Shown in pieces: positions 23,990 through 34,361 of a stretch of 64,000 nucleotides of DNA. Source of the DNA: Schizochytrium sp. TIO01 (taxonomy: Eukaryota > Sar > Bigyra > Thraustochytrida > Thraustochytriidae); assembly GCA_004764695.1 (NCBI GenBank), contig SMSO01000031.1, positions 680,600 through 744,599 of the forward strand. Direction: 5' to 3'. Each line of letters begins with the position of its first letter. Positions within the stretch are counted from its first letter, which is position 1. Position numbers and translations under genes: made by a program. The notes under the pieces are model-generated. The model was not told where the DNA came from. It saw nothing but the letters and a program-made list of their open reading frames with translations, and ran no database searches.

Positions 23990-24409
23990 TTAGTCGGAGT
24001 AAGTGCAAATTCCGATACCAGTAAAGATGATCTGGCATGAGGCACCATCGCCGCAGTTTGTGTCCTTGCCACATGCAAGAGCACAGTACTTGTTGCCAGA
24101 GCTAGCATCTTGGAGAATGCACTGCGGTTTGGCATCACAGCCCGAAGGCACGTCACTTGGGCACTGCATGGAGCTGCACTTGGGCGAACAAAGAGCACCC
24201 TCGATGCCCTGGATGCGAACGGCAACCTCATCATCCTTGCATCCATCTGAAGGATCTCCGTAGTGGCTCGCGACACCCAGAAACTCAGGCACAATGCTCA
24301 GCTCAAGGAATTGCGGGGTGTCATCCACGATAAGAGACTTGAAGCCGCGACCCATAGCAGCGACAGTGGTCATAGCAAGCACGACGAGGACCAGTTGAAG
24401 CTTCATCAT
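23990..24409 (-). CDS. Small secreted cysteine-rich protein
   Basis: 139 residues. An N-terminal signal peptide is clear (two Met, Lys, then LQLVLVVLAMTTVAA, with cleavage expected near residue 19-22). The mature part has 11 cysteines, ending in the pattern YCALAC..TNCGDGASC..GICTY. I recall similar CALxC/GAxC/GICTY tails in secreted proteins of stramenopiles and dinoflagellates, but I know of no function and give none. An odd number of cysteines leaves one unpaired unless the protein dimerises. Two adjacent ATGs (24409 and 24406) are equally good starts. Confidence 0.8.
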   Translation of the reverse strand: MMKLQLVLVVLAMTTVAAMGRGFKSLIVDDTPQFLELSIVPEFLGVASHYGDPSDGCKDDEVAVRIQGIEGALCSPKCSSMQCPSDVPSGCDAKPQCILQDASSGNKYCALACGKDTNCGDGASCQIIFTGIGICTYSD

Positions 24410-25485
24410 CTTTTTGTATCTTTTAAGTCTTTCTCAGAAAAGCTCACGACTTTGATCTTGTGTTAAGCTCGCTGGGACAAGTAGGTTAGTCATTCCAGAT
24501 ATTGCAGAACCATGAAAAATAGATATGCACAGGTTCGCGAGTTGCGGCGAAAATAAAACTCAGCACAAACGTCAGTCAGTCTTCCATACACCGCCATTCA
24601 AGCCACTCGCACCAGCTGGTCACCCAGCAACTTTCTTGTACAACGATATCGGCGCCTTCTTCACTTGTTCATTCAACTGCCAGCCCAAAAGATTTTTCTC
24701 GGTCTACTCAAGACAATCTATCCACGACCCAAGGTTGGGTCGTCGCTACGACGAAGCTACCCGGTGCATACGCAGCGTGCCTTCACAGCACAGCAATTAC
24801 TTTCGCGCGGGCGACGCTGAGAGCTTACCTTGAAGCCTGCAATCTTCGACGTGATTGTGGATTTGCAATCAGCTTTTCTATGAACTTATCTCGATTCCTG
24901 AAATGGTTGAAAAGGATTGAAAGACCTTTGTTTCTTAGTATTTAATAGATAGAAATCTGTAGGTATATAACTTTTTAATCATAGAATAGAGAATAAAAAC
25001 AAAAAAAACGATGGGAAAAACAGTTAACAGTTGAATAAAGAAAAGTATTACTCATAGGTACCCTCGAAAAAGAAAGATATTGTGAAGACCTTAATTTGCC
25101 TCCTATGCAAAACCATAGGCTTTGAGAGATTGTGGGAAAGGTCCGCTACTGCACCGTTGCCACAGCTTTCAGCTGAGTTAGCTGAGTTACTTGAATATCA
25201 TCTTCGATTGAAGAGTCGAATGCGTCCGAAGAACTGAAGGCTTATGTGATCATGGTACCTTCTTACCAGGCTGGTGCTCCAGATCGTGCTTTACTATGAA
25301 AAGTAGCTGCTAAGTTGCGTCATAGTAGAATCAAGATGGTGTTTCGAATGTCTGAGACTTGAAGACTGTACCTAAGTCTCGAAATAACACAGATTAACAC
25401 AGATTGATTATTTGTTTATTGTACATGACTGATTCAGTCAACCGGCGCGAGGCCCAATATAATAAAGCCCTTTGCTTCTGTTTGA
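24410..25485. other. Spacer between small secreted protein and protease genes
   Basis: No gene recognised. It is AT-rich with A/T tracts near 24940-25030. Both flanking genes are on the minus strand, so the small secreted protein's promoter lies at its left end. Confidence 0.5.
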
Positions 25486-27195
25486 TTAATCTTGTAATAG
25501 CTCAATAATTCTCCATCGTGCGTACAGCATGATTAGGATACTACCCGCGACGAAACTTAAAGTAAGAAAAACAATTCCATCTGTTGGGTCATTTGAGGTT
25601 GTTGGCTCGATAGCACTAACAAGCGCGTCGAGTTCATCTTGGACAGGCTGCACGCTACCAAAGGCCACAATTGTAAGTGTGCTATTAAGAACACCAGCTA
25701 CATAGCCACGATATTGTGCAAGCAAATTAGCGTCTTCACCAAATGAATCAAACTCGTCTTGAGTAACTGTGAAAACATCGACGTATTTGGTAGAGATATA
25801 TACACCATCTTGCAAGTAAGCATAGACAGTTGGGTCGGCGCTCTCAGATAAACTTGTCGAAGCTCCACAGCTTGTTTCGCTGATGCATACATCCGTGCCA
25901 ACACAAACAGAGCTACTCGTTGATGACGCTGCGTCTGTTATTTCACAGTCTGTGTCTTGATCAAGATTTGATCCACTTCCAGTACTTGCAGAACATTTGA
26001 GAGGACAATCACCTCCGTCAAACGTAGCAACACTGTTATTCACATTACCGCAACCATCACAACGATAGCACCTGCCACCGTTAATGTTAGCACAGTACGC
26101 ATCATCATCGCAATTATCATGCGCTAAGCAAACTATCCCAAGTACCTTATATTGTGCTGCCGAATCTTCAGAGAATGACTTTTTTTTTGCGGTCTCTAAA
26201 TGTGAATAAAATTCTGAGGCAAGAATGCAGACATTGACACGCGAAGAGGTGATTGTTTTAACATGAAGCCCAGCAATCTGCACCGATCCATCATCCCCGC
26301 GAATCGTGACAGGACCTCCGCTTGACCCACCATATGTGTTGATAGTATAGGAGCCCTCGGCAGAGGACAGACGCGTCATAGTGCCTTCTCCTTCGCAGAG
26401 TGTATAACCATAGTTACAGTGAGAATGAGAGGCATATCCAGACACGTACACATCCACTTCGTCATCAACAAAGGGCACAGACGAGTACAGACTAAGCCAA
26501 CCGTACCTTGTGCCCACGGACTCACGCGTGTAGAGAAACATCCAGTCCCTATCAGCGTAATATAAAAAAGATTCTTCATCCATATAACCATACATGCCCA
26601 CAATCGCATATTCTTCGTAAGTATCTTCATAGATCATGTCAGGCTGAAAGTATATTTCCTCGAGTATCTCACCAGTATCCTTATTGATCGCGCAGTGCCC
26701 AGCTGTGAGAATTACATTTGGTGCCACAAGCGAGCCCGTGCACAGGTATTCTACTCCATTTTCAACAATGCGGATACGGCCAATCGCTGTATACGGCCAA
26801 ATTCGCTTCGAAATGCGCTGCCATGACGCTAGGCTACTGAAGACGTCAAGTCTTCGTTCATGTGACTCATGAACCTGTTCTGCGAGACGACGTGCAGAAT
26901 CTTTTCCAATCGGTACAACATTTGCAGTGTCCACGATAGAGATAGTGCCATTATCGTCTTCGTAAACGTCTCTAGAGTATATGAGCTTTGACGATATGCC
27001 CACAGAAGAGGATCTTGACTCTGTTGAAGTCGGACTCTCTGTTGTTTCCGATGATTCAGACGGAGACGTCGTCGGAGAGGTCGTAGTTGTCGAGTCCGTG
27101 CTCGGTGAAGATGTACTCGAGTCATCCTCGTAAATTGTTCCGGCAAACCGGAGCGAAGGCATCGCGCAGATGCCAGAGCATGACGGACCACCCAT
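25486..27195 (-). CDS. Trypsin-fold serine protease with cysteine-rich region and C-terminal membrane anchor
   Basis: 569 residues. After a Ser/Thr-rich stretch (about 25-65) a chymotrypsin-fold domain spans about 130-335. The triad is visible as VILTAGHCA (His167), ADRDWMFL (Asp217) and YGGSSGGPV (Ser292). Its short loops and motif spacing look more like V8/glutamyl-endopeptidase-type S1 enzymes than digestive trypsins. A cysteine-rich stretch (about 355-445) contains CYRCDGCG. Near the C-terminus a hydrophobic segment (about 541-560) is followed by Arg-rich ARWR, a single-pass anchor with a short cytosolic tail. No good signal peptide follows the ATG at 27195, so an upstream exon or unusual targeting is possible. 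Substrate unknown. Confidence 0.82.
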   Translation of the reverse strand: MGGPSCSGICAMPSLRFAGTIYEDDSSTSSPSTDSTTTTSPTTSPSESSETTESPTSTESRSSSVGISSKLIYSRDVYEDDNGTISIVDTANVVPIGKDSARRLAEQVHESHERRLDVFSSLASWQRISKRIWPYTAIGRIRIVENGVEYLCTGSLVAPNVILTAGHCAINKDTGEILEEIYFQPDMIYEDTYEEYAIVGMYGYMDEESFLYYADRDWMFLYTRESVGTRYGWLSLYSSVPFVDDEVDVYVSGYASHSHCNYGYTLCEGEGTMTRLSSAEGSYTINTYGGSSGGPVTIRGDDGSVQIAGLHVKTITSSRVNVCILASEFYSHLETAKKKSFSEDSAAQYKVLGIVCLAHDNCDDDAYCANINGGRCYRCDGCGNVNNSVATFDGGDCPLKCSASTGSGSNLDQDTDCEITDAASSTSSSVCVGTDVCISETSCGASTSLSESADPTVYAYLQDGVYISTKYVDVFTVTQDEFDSFGEDANLLAQYRGYVAGVLNSTLTIVAFGSVQPVQDELDALVSAIEPTTSNDPTDGIVFLTLSFVAGSILIMLYARWRIIELLQD

Positions 27196-27576
27196 GGTGC
27201 GTTTTAGTCAGCACAAGCGTGACCTAAACGCAGGCGCGTCGCAGCTATTTGCTCGCGGAATTCGCAATTGCAATACCAGGGTAAGCAAGTGTTACTCAGG
27301 AGCCCGACCGGTATTTCAACGAGCTCATAAGGCTCGCTCAAATATCCAAAAGTTGCTAGATAATGTAACGTATCGGAAGGAAGGATTATGAAGTACCATA
27401 GTAGGAAAACATAGGAGCCCAGAGCTTAATTGTTTCACAATTATTCGAGCTTTGATGGGATAGCTGGTAAGGGCAAACCTTTTGGAGCGCAAAGGAAATA
27501 TTGTTCTTGGTCTCTTAAACTTTAATCACGTCACAAGGACTTTGAGAAGTTGTTTGAGAATACCGGTGTATGAAAT
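27196..27576. promoter_or_regulatory. Divergent intergenic region between protease and EF-hand genes
   Basis: The protease (minus) and the EF-hand protein (plus) start 381 bases apart and point away from each other, so both promoters must fit here. No TATA or other element stands out. Confidence 0.5.
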
Positions 27577-28707
27577 ATGATTGACTCCAAGGAAGCTGCT
27601 CAAAGCTCTTCTCCGGCAGAGGTATTGGAGAACCCCGTAAATCGGGATCAGCTAGCTTCTCAGAAATCCGCAAGAAGTAGTACACAAACGTCTCAAAAGG
27701 CAGAGTCTCAAAACGAAAAGAATGGACAGAGTAAAGGTCAGGTTAACAGCCAACCGGGCTCCAGACGAAGCTCATCTGCCGTCGTTCCAGAAACTAATGA
27801 AACTATGTCTGGTAAAGGAAAGGAAAAGGAGAAGGATGAAGGCGCAGCAGAACTTAAGGAATCTCCAGAGAAGATGATAGAACCAAACACTGCAGATGCG
27901 CAAATTGGTTTCTGGGGAAAGTTTAAGCGTCTACTCTTTGGAGATCCAAAAGAATCTGAACGTGTGTGGAACCTAAGTGAGTGTGACCTTAGCGAGGAGG
28001 ACCTCGAGGAGCTCCGTATGTTGAGTGTATTTTCAGAACATGAAATCAAGGTTCTTCGACTTCGTTTTAAGGATGTGGCTGAAAACAAGGAGTGGATAAA
28101 ACGCGAAAAAATCGCAGCACTACCAGAACTAATTTACAACCCACTTGCGCATCGCGTGGTGGATTGCTTTGATACGGATGAGGATGGCTTTCTTGATTTC
28201 CGCGAGTTTGTTACAACATCATCAAATTTCAGCCCGAATGGACCTCGTGAGAAGAAACTCTTGCTCGCCTTTAAAATGCATGATTATGATGGTGATGATA
28301 AAATTAGCAAGAATGATTTGCGCTCATATTTAGCCGATATCACTTCATTTAAACGCACCGAGGAGGAAATAGCTGAGGAAGCCCGCTGTTTGGCGAACGA
28401 AGAGGCTGCTGGCGTTGCTGGTAGTGTAGACAAGCAAGTGGAATGGAATCGCAATCAACTCGCTTCTTTAAAAGAAGCAGCGGTTCAAGCCAAGACCAAA
28501 GTAGATCCTATTGAGAAAAATCGCATTACAAACCGTATTAAGTTTTTAGAAACAGAAGGAGTACTTGATGAAGTAGTAGAGCGCACATTTGAGGAATCAA
28601 GCTCAGATCGAGAGTTTTTGACTCGTGAGGATTTCATTAGGGTACTTGGTCACTCAGATTTTCAGGGTAAGCTTGTCATTGATTTTTGCCAAATTAAAGC
28701 AAAGTGA
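27577..28707 (+). CDS. Calcineurin-B-like EF-hand protein with N-terminal extension and internal insert
   Basis: 376 residues. Residues 150-260 and 328-370 follow calcineurin B: FSEHEIKVLRLRFK, LPELIYNPLAHRVVDCF, then DTDEDGFLDFRE (199-210, a full EF-hand loop) and DYDGDDKISKND (236-247, Asp at the last position), and a final GKLVIDF. Loops one (166-177) and four (about 339-352) lack most calcium ligands. Calcineurin B is the regulatory subunit of the Ca2+/calmodulin-activated phosphatase. Two departures stand out: a charged low-complexity extension of about 110 residues replaces the short myristoylated N-terminus, and about 65 residues are inserted between EF3 and EF4. It may be a divergent regulatory subunit or a calcineurin-B relative with another partner. 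Confidence 0.8.
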   Translation: MIDSKEAAQSSSPAEVLENPVNRDQLASQKSARSSTQTSQKAESQNEKNGQSKGQVNSQPGSRRSSSAVVPETNETMSGKGKEKEKDEGAAELKESPEKMIEPNTADAQIGFWGKFKRLLFGDPKESERVWNLSECDLSEEDLEELRMLSVFSEHEIKVLRLRFKDVAENKEWIKREKIAALPELIYNPLAHRVVDCFDTDEDGFLDFREFVTTSSNFSPNGPREKKLLLAFKMHDYDGDDKISKNDLRSYLADITSFKRTEEEIAEEARCLANEEAAGVAGSVDKQVEWNRNQLASLKEAAVQAKTKVDPIEKNRITNRIKFLETEGVLDEVVERTFEESSSDREFLTREDFIRVLGHSDFQGKLVIDFCQIKAK

Positions 28708-29169
28708 ATATTACAATTGTGATTTAGGACGACACATGCTACAAGTAAAAAACTTCTTTTTTCAGTTTAAGAATACGCAAGTTTAGAAGAAGAACAGAAC
28801 AGCAAAAATGAATGGACTGGTGTACAGGAAGTCCATCACATAGACATGAAGGCAGGTTATATTGACATGAAAGGGGTCGTTTGAATAAAAACATGAGCGT
28901 AGTATAAAATAATGCATCATGATTTCCAATACCTATGAAAGCTGTGGTTTTGAATACTCGTCAATGTGCCCACTTTGCATTACCTTTCATACAAATAAAG
29001 TAGACACCTTGCAGGGAAGTCCTTTGAACCCTACTTTGTGAACGGAAATAGATGTTAGAACAACAATTGAGGACAGGGAAGCGCCCATAGTTCACTCCTA
29101 GCACAAGCCTTGGTAATCTCAAGGCACACAGCCTAGGAGCTGGGCTTTACTCCGCTATAACATCTACAA
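28708..29169. other. Short spacer between convergent genes
   Basis: 3' flanks of the EF-hand gene (plus) and the VWA/RCC1 gene (minus). Nothing else seen. Confidence 0.5.
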
Positions 29170-32007
29170 TCATATATCTCCTGGTCCACTGCTGCCACTA
29201 CCATCATCATCACTGTCGCCATCATCGCCACCGGCGTCGCTACCGTCACCTGAGTTATCAGATCCGTCATCGTCACTATCATCAGAACTCCCAATGCTTG
29301 CAGAGCAGGAGAGTGCCGGAATGACATGGGTTTGGTTGAAGAGGTTGTCCGCGCTTGCAGCACCCAATCCAAATTGGCCATAAGAATTACTGCCAAAACA
29401 TGTCGTAGTCACGTTGGAAACAGAGCTGGAACCTGTTCCGATGCAAAAAGTTGAGGTGGCTTCACTATAGGATGGCAAAGCAGTGTAGCCGATTTCTTCG
29501 ATCGGAAGAAGGTGGTAATACTCGGGAGTAAGACCTGTGCAAACAACTCGTCCATTACTTAGAATTGCACACGTTTTCCCGTTACCTAGGATTAGCGAGG
29601 CAACATTTTTAGCAAAGACACCTACAGTACGAGGCGTACCTACATCTGATGTGTCTCCATTGTTTGTAACCTCCGAGTAGTTGTTGTCGCCCCAGCAATA
29701 TGTCTTTCCACGCAACTTCAAGGCGCAAGTATGAGTACTACTCATGAAGACGGATCGGACACGGCCCAAACCTTCAGCTTCTATAGGAGTGTAGCTGTAC
29801 AAGTAAAGGTTGGATCCAATTCCAAGTTGAAGGTTTTCATTGGTACCCCAGCACATGAGCTTGCGTGTCCGAAGAAGACCACAAGTGACCTCTCCTGCAG
29901 CATAGATGCTCATGACCTTGGAGATATCATCCACATTCTGTGGGATGTTGTAATCTTTTGTGATGTCATCCTGACCAGCTTGCCCTCGTGCGTTTGAGCC
30001 CCAGCATTTAACCTTGCCGCTATCCAAGAGCGCACAAGAGTGCTGGTCCCCAACAACCACCTGAACTGCATTATTGATTCCCAAGGCCTGAACAGGGATG
30101 TTTCGGTCATAGGTAGTACCGTCACCGAGCTGACCATTAATGTTCGAACCCCAGCAGTAAACAGAGCCCGATGAATCCACGAGGCAGCTGTGCGTGTTGC
30201 GTGTACTAATAGAAATTGCGGAGTAATTTTCAGGAAGACTAGTTACAGGCTCAATAAGGCTTTCATCACTGCGGCCAAGGCCAAGAGTTCCCTCGACATT
30301 GGTTCCCCAAGTCGATACTTGTTGAGTTTCGTAGTTCAATTGGATACCACCGTATTTCCCGATGTCGATGCGATTACAAGGGCATACCTTAGGTCCAGAT
30401 ACATATCCTCTTGACTCTTTGTGCATGTACATAACATGGGTGATTGACGAGTACATGTAGCACCGACCAAACTTGTTCATGTGTGACCAGTATGCGCAGT
30501 CAGACTCGTCTTGGCACATCGTTTGGCAGTCATCGCTGGTATCAGCGAGGTAGTACTCTTTGCTTGAGATTGTTGTACCTGTATAGGAAAGGTCTAGCAG
30601 TAAGCAGTCCTCGCGCACGGGATCAAGAGTGGGCTCTTCGCAGTAGTCGTTAACCATTTCGTTGACCTGAGCGAGTAATGTGGCGTAGCTGCTCGATTCA
30701 TAGACATCAACCTCAGGGTCAACATCATTGTAGAGCGAGGAGTCTGCTGAATCACCAATACGGACCGAGGTGTATGTAACCTTATCTTGAATTGCCTGAG
30801 CATATACTGCGGTACAAGCCTGTGCTGCCTTCTTGGGATACTGGCTGGATTTATCATATCCATCACACGTAGACGGAAGTTGACCGTTAGCCCAGTCCAA
30901 AGAGGGGTTATCTGTTCCAATATGAATGACCAGAGCGCGACGATCAGTACCATTTTCGTAGGTGCTGACGGTTCTGTTCACAACATCAAGAGCTGTTTGC
31001 AAAGCAAGAGGCATGTTAGCATCCTGTGCAGAAACATTACGCTCGTAGTTCCATACAGCTTCACGAAAATCACTCTGCCCCACAAATGTAGCATAACCAG
31101 TTTCTTCGTCAATAAAAGGGTAAACCTCGTCAACCTCTGTGGAGTATTGCATGTAAGCAAAACGAGTGGCCCTGTTCCCAGTAATCGTCCAACGAGATGC
31201 AAATTCTGCAACAAAGTCGTGTACAAGAGCAAGATAAGTGTCTCTAACATCTGAGGAGGCCTGAACCACAAACATAATATCAACTGTGGCATTAGCGCAT
31301 GTTGCAGTAGGCACCGGGAGGCAGAGGGCTGTAATAGCAGCATTTGTAGTTTCTGTGATAGTGACGAGGCCCCCAAGGTAGTCCTCAATGCCATCGGTCT
31401 CATATTCCTCATCAATGGGAACATAGATAACTGTGACGCCGTTGTTGTCGACAGCATCCTCGACGAGGTATACCATGCATTGTTCGATGGTCTGAATTCC
31501 TACTTCGCCGTCGCCGGGCCCAACTTTCGAGCACGTTTCCGCAACATAAGCTTCACTAGTGGTTGAGTTTGCAATGTTAATACCCCGTGAAATCACGACG
31601 ACAAACTTGTCTGCACCTGACCTCGCATTGTTCTCAAGCATTTCGAAGGCTACATCAAAGGAGTAGATAAGGTTGCTCTGTTTATCTACGTTGTTCCATG
31701 ACATCTGATTGACGGCTGTGTTAAAGTCGCTTTGAGAGGTAAGGTTTCCAAACGAGTACTCATCGTACGGCTCTGCATCAAACGCAAAAGTTGCCACCCG
31801 GTCGTCAGAGTCGCTGCTGCCAAAGTTGAAAGTCTTCGCAATTCTCAGGGCCCTCTTGCGGATCTGGTTGTTAAAGACTGACTTGGAGCTCGTGGCATCA
31901 AGCATCACCACGACATCCCGAGGGTTGCAGCTGTCGCCGGCCCCCAGCACGACGGCACAAAGGGCTGCAAGGATTCCCACCCACCTCCTTGCTGCGGCCC
32001 CTATCAT
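29170..32007 (-). CDS. Secreted VWA-VWA-PAN-RCC1 multidomain protein
   Basis: 945 residues. Signal peptide at 1-23. The first von Willebrand A domain (about 29-220) begins DVVVMLDATSSKS, a MIDAS-like site with Thr in place of the first Ser. The second (about 241-455) begins VDIMFVVQASSD, where Gln replaces the MIDAS Asp. Residues 466-543 look like a PAN/apple domain (Cys-rich, CQTMCQDESDCAYW). From about 555 to 895 there are about six RCC1-type blades (HSCLVDSSGSVYCWGSN, HSCALLDSGKVKCWGSN, HTCALKLRGKTYCWGDN). The tail is Asp/Ser/Gly-rich. VWA and PAN are adhesion or carbohydrate/protein-binding modules; Cys-bearing RCC1 propellers occur in secreted proteins of bacteria and protists. Likely a cell-surface or wall adhesion protein; ligand unknown. 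Confidence 0.85.
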   Translation of the reverse strand: MIGAAARRWVGILAALCAVVLGAGDSCNPRDVVVMLDATSSKSVFNNQIRKRALRIAKTFNFGSSDSDDRVATFAFDAEPYDEYSFGNLTSQSDFNTAVNQMSWNNVDKQSNLIYSFDVAFEMLENNARSGADKFVVVISRGINIANSTTSEAYVAETCSKVGPGDGEVGIQTIEQCMVYLVEDAVDNNGVTVIYVPIDEEYETDGIEDYLGGLVTITETTNAAITALCLPVPTATCANATVDIMFVVQASSDVRDTYLALVHDFVAEFASRWTITGNRATRFAYMQYSTEVDEVYPFIDEETGYATFVGQSDFREAVWNYERNVSAQDANMPLALQTALDVVNRTVSTYENGTDRRALVIHIGTDNPSLDWANGQLPSTCDGYDKSSQYPKKAAQACTAVYAQAIQDKVTYTSVRIGDSADSSLYNDVDPEVDVYESSSYATLLAQVNEMVNDYCEEPTLDPVREDCLLLDLSYTGTTISSKEYYLADTSDDCQTMCQDESDCAYWSHMNKFGRCYMYSSITHVMYMHKESRGYVSGPKVCPCNRIDIGKYGGIQLNYETQQVSTWGTNVEGTLGLGRSDESLIEPVTSLPENYSAISISTRNTHSCLVDSSGSVYCWGSNINGQLGDGTTYDRNIPVQALGINNAVQVVVGDQHSCALLDSGKVKCWGSNARGQAGQDDITKDYNIPQNVDDISKVMSIYAAGEVTCGLLRTRKLMCWGTNENLQLGIGSNLYLYSYTPIEAEGLGRVRSVFMSSTHTCALKLRGKTYCWGDNNYSEVTNNGDTSDVGTPRTVGVFAKNVASLILGNGKTCAILSNGRVVCTGLTPEYYHLLPIEEIGYTALPSYSEATSTFCIGTGSSSVSNVTTTCFGSNSYGQFGLGAASADNLFNQTHVIPALSCSASIGSSDDSDDDGSDNSGDGSDAGGDDGDSDDDGSGSSGPGDI

Positions 32008-32294
32008 CCTTCAGCTCTGTGTTTTTTCGCAGTCTGCCCAATGCGGGTTTGCTGCCGCACAACTTCTGAAGCATGCCATCATCGCGCCCGCATTCCCAGT
32101 ACTTGCGCACTTTCCGCTACAACTACTTCGACTACTACCATTGCCACTACCTTACTCCTACGCTCCTTTTTATTCTTTTCTTTCTCGCTCTTTCTCTAAC
32201 AGCAAAACCATTCTCTTTTCGCGTAAAAAAGTACTTTTTTTCTCGCGCACTTTTCTCCTTCTTCCTTTTTTCGCTAGGCTCCTTCACTAAGAGA

Positions 32295-32600
32295 CACTTT
32301 CTTTCTTTCTTTCTTTCTTACTTTCTCTCTTTTCCCATGATTGCCTATTGCCATTCTGCGCTTCTTCGCCGACCCGTGTGCCTGAGCTTGTGCACTGCAC
32401 ATCTGCCTCTACCTGGAACCGAATTCCTCGCAGCGCCGCCGCTTTGCCGTTTCTTCGTGCGATTGGCTCTCCGAGTTCAACATTGACGATTTCCGTTTTC
32501 GCCCTCATTTTCATCTTCTTCTTCTTCAATTTCTTTTCAATTTCTTTTCAATTTCTTTTCATTTTTTTTTTCAATCTCCCTTTCAATTTCTTTTCAATCT
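32295..32600. repeat. TTTC / TTTCAA pyrimidine-rich repeats
   Basis: (TTTC)n near 32295-32325 and repeated CAATTTCTTTT units near 32526-32600, upstream of the VWA/RCC1 gene. Confidence 0.8.
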
Positions 32601-32920
32601 CCTTTCATTCTTGGTAGAAAGCGCTGAAAAGGAAGGGCACCAACAACATGGAGGCCCGACTCACATACAGTAAGTAGTAGATCCGTAGCGCCGCGATCGA
32701 TATTTAGGCGTGGCTCCCGGCTCAACGGAGAGGAAAAGGCCTCTGTCCTGCCGTTCCTGTCGCGTCCCCTGCACGCATATCCATTGGACGGACGCACTCT
32801 CTGCAGAGAAAACGAAATGTGCAGCCACGATGACCATCTTATTTTGTAAATTGAGCTTCGCTTTGAGCCCTACTCGATAGTCCTAGGCCGCACCTTAGTG
32901 CCTTTACGAGTGGCGCCATC

Positions 32921-32972
32921 TTTTTTTTCTTTTTCTTTTTTCTTCTTCTTCTTCTTCTTCTTCGTCTTCTTT
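32921..32972. repeat. Poly-pyrimidine tract with (TTC)n
   Basis: T-rich run leading into about nine TTC units. Confidence 0.85.
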
Positions 32973-33208
32973 TCTCGCGCTTTTTAGCGCTTCTCTTTCC
33001 TTCTGCTACTGTCTCCTGAGTCAAATCTAGAATCAATCGCTGCTTTCTTTTGCTTTCAGGATGGAGGCCCAATCTCAAGCTCGCTCAGGCAAAGATCTCG
33101 CTCGAACTACGCTGTTTTCAGGAGCACGCACTCAATGCACGGATGGTTGGTTCATCAGCACCTCAGCTAGCATTCTGCCTCCAAGCCTGCTGACCTGAGA
33201 TCAGATCG

Positions 33209-33242
33209 CAACTTGAGATCTCAACTTGAGATCTCAAGTTGG
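33209..33242. repeat. Tandem unit ending in a perfect 20-bp palindrome
   Basis: CAACTTGAGATCT occurs twice in tandem; the second copy joins AAGTTG to make a perfect 20-base palindrome (33222-33241) centred on AGATCT. Confidence 0.9.
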
Positions 33243-34300
33243 CTTACAGCTAACTGGGTAGGATAGTAGTGGCACGGACCACGCGTGCAATAATCAGTAA
33301 TATTGACCTTCGCGCGCTTTTTGTTTTTGCGCAGAGTCGGTGTTTGCAGATCTCTGAGTACAGTTCTCTCTGAAAATGTGCGAAATGGCCACTCGTCACG
33401 CTTAGTAAGTCACCATCCATGCACACAACCCAGCGATCTTCGAGGGCAGAAAACCCGGGGTGCAGATTCCTTCGAGGCCTGAGCAGAAGCTAGCACGAAG
33501 GATCGATTCCCAGCCTGAAATCGAGCTAACCCGAGTGTGTATGTGTGTTGTTTTTCTCTGACACAGCGCTCAATTTGTGCATTGTTTTGCAAGTGCTTCT
33601 TCTTCTTCTGATTGGCTTGCGATTTCTACATTTCCAAATTGGGTGCAAAGCATTTGTTTTTAAATTATATTAAGCGTGAAATAAAAATATTTTGGAAATA
33701 AATAAGAGAGAAATGTTAAAAGGCTGTGTTGCACGAGACCTTCGCAATTGTCGCTCTTCTACGGACGCTCGGACCGAACCAGGATTCCCGCGCAGCGGGA
33801 GAGGACAAGGCCCGCACGCCTTCGGCCGACCCAGAAGGGTGCTCCTCGGCGAGGATTCCCGACCGTCCGCAGCGCTTTCGGACGATCTCTGAGCTCCCGC
33901 CCGCAAAGAGGGCCTCGCTATACAATGAGTGGTTCTTCCTTTCCTTTCTGCTATTATTCTTTTCCTTTGGATTCCTTTCAAGAATAACTCAAAGTGTGCT
34001 TACACATACAGAGATGTATACGCTATAATGTAACAATAGTTCGTATGCACTTATTAGCCACCAGTAGCATTTCCTTTTGTTTTAGTTAAAAGGGGGATAT
34101 AGGAAGAACTTGAGTTCCGTGCGTCTATTCTCTACAGCAGAGTTCGTGGTCATTTCCATTCCAACACTTCGAGGCTTGGCTAACTTGAGAATACTGCCGT
34201 GCGCCCTACAATTGTAAGCCCTTGTAGCCAACCATCATGTGGTGTCACCCATCAGCCAGCCAGCGCATCTCTTGTTCGACTTTTGATTTTAATGCAATTG

Positions 34301-34361
34301 AGAATGCGAATGCGAATGCGAATGCGAATGCGAATGCGAATGCGAATGCGAATGCGAATGT
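34301..34361. repeat. (GAATGC)n hexanucleotide repeat
   Basis: About ten near-perfect hexamer copies in spacer DNA. Confidence 0.95.

Noticed and set aside
33720-33930. A GC-rich stretch open in several frames
   Set aside because: All frames of both strands are open because of composition; no domain or start context supports a gene.
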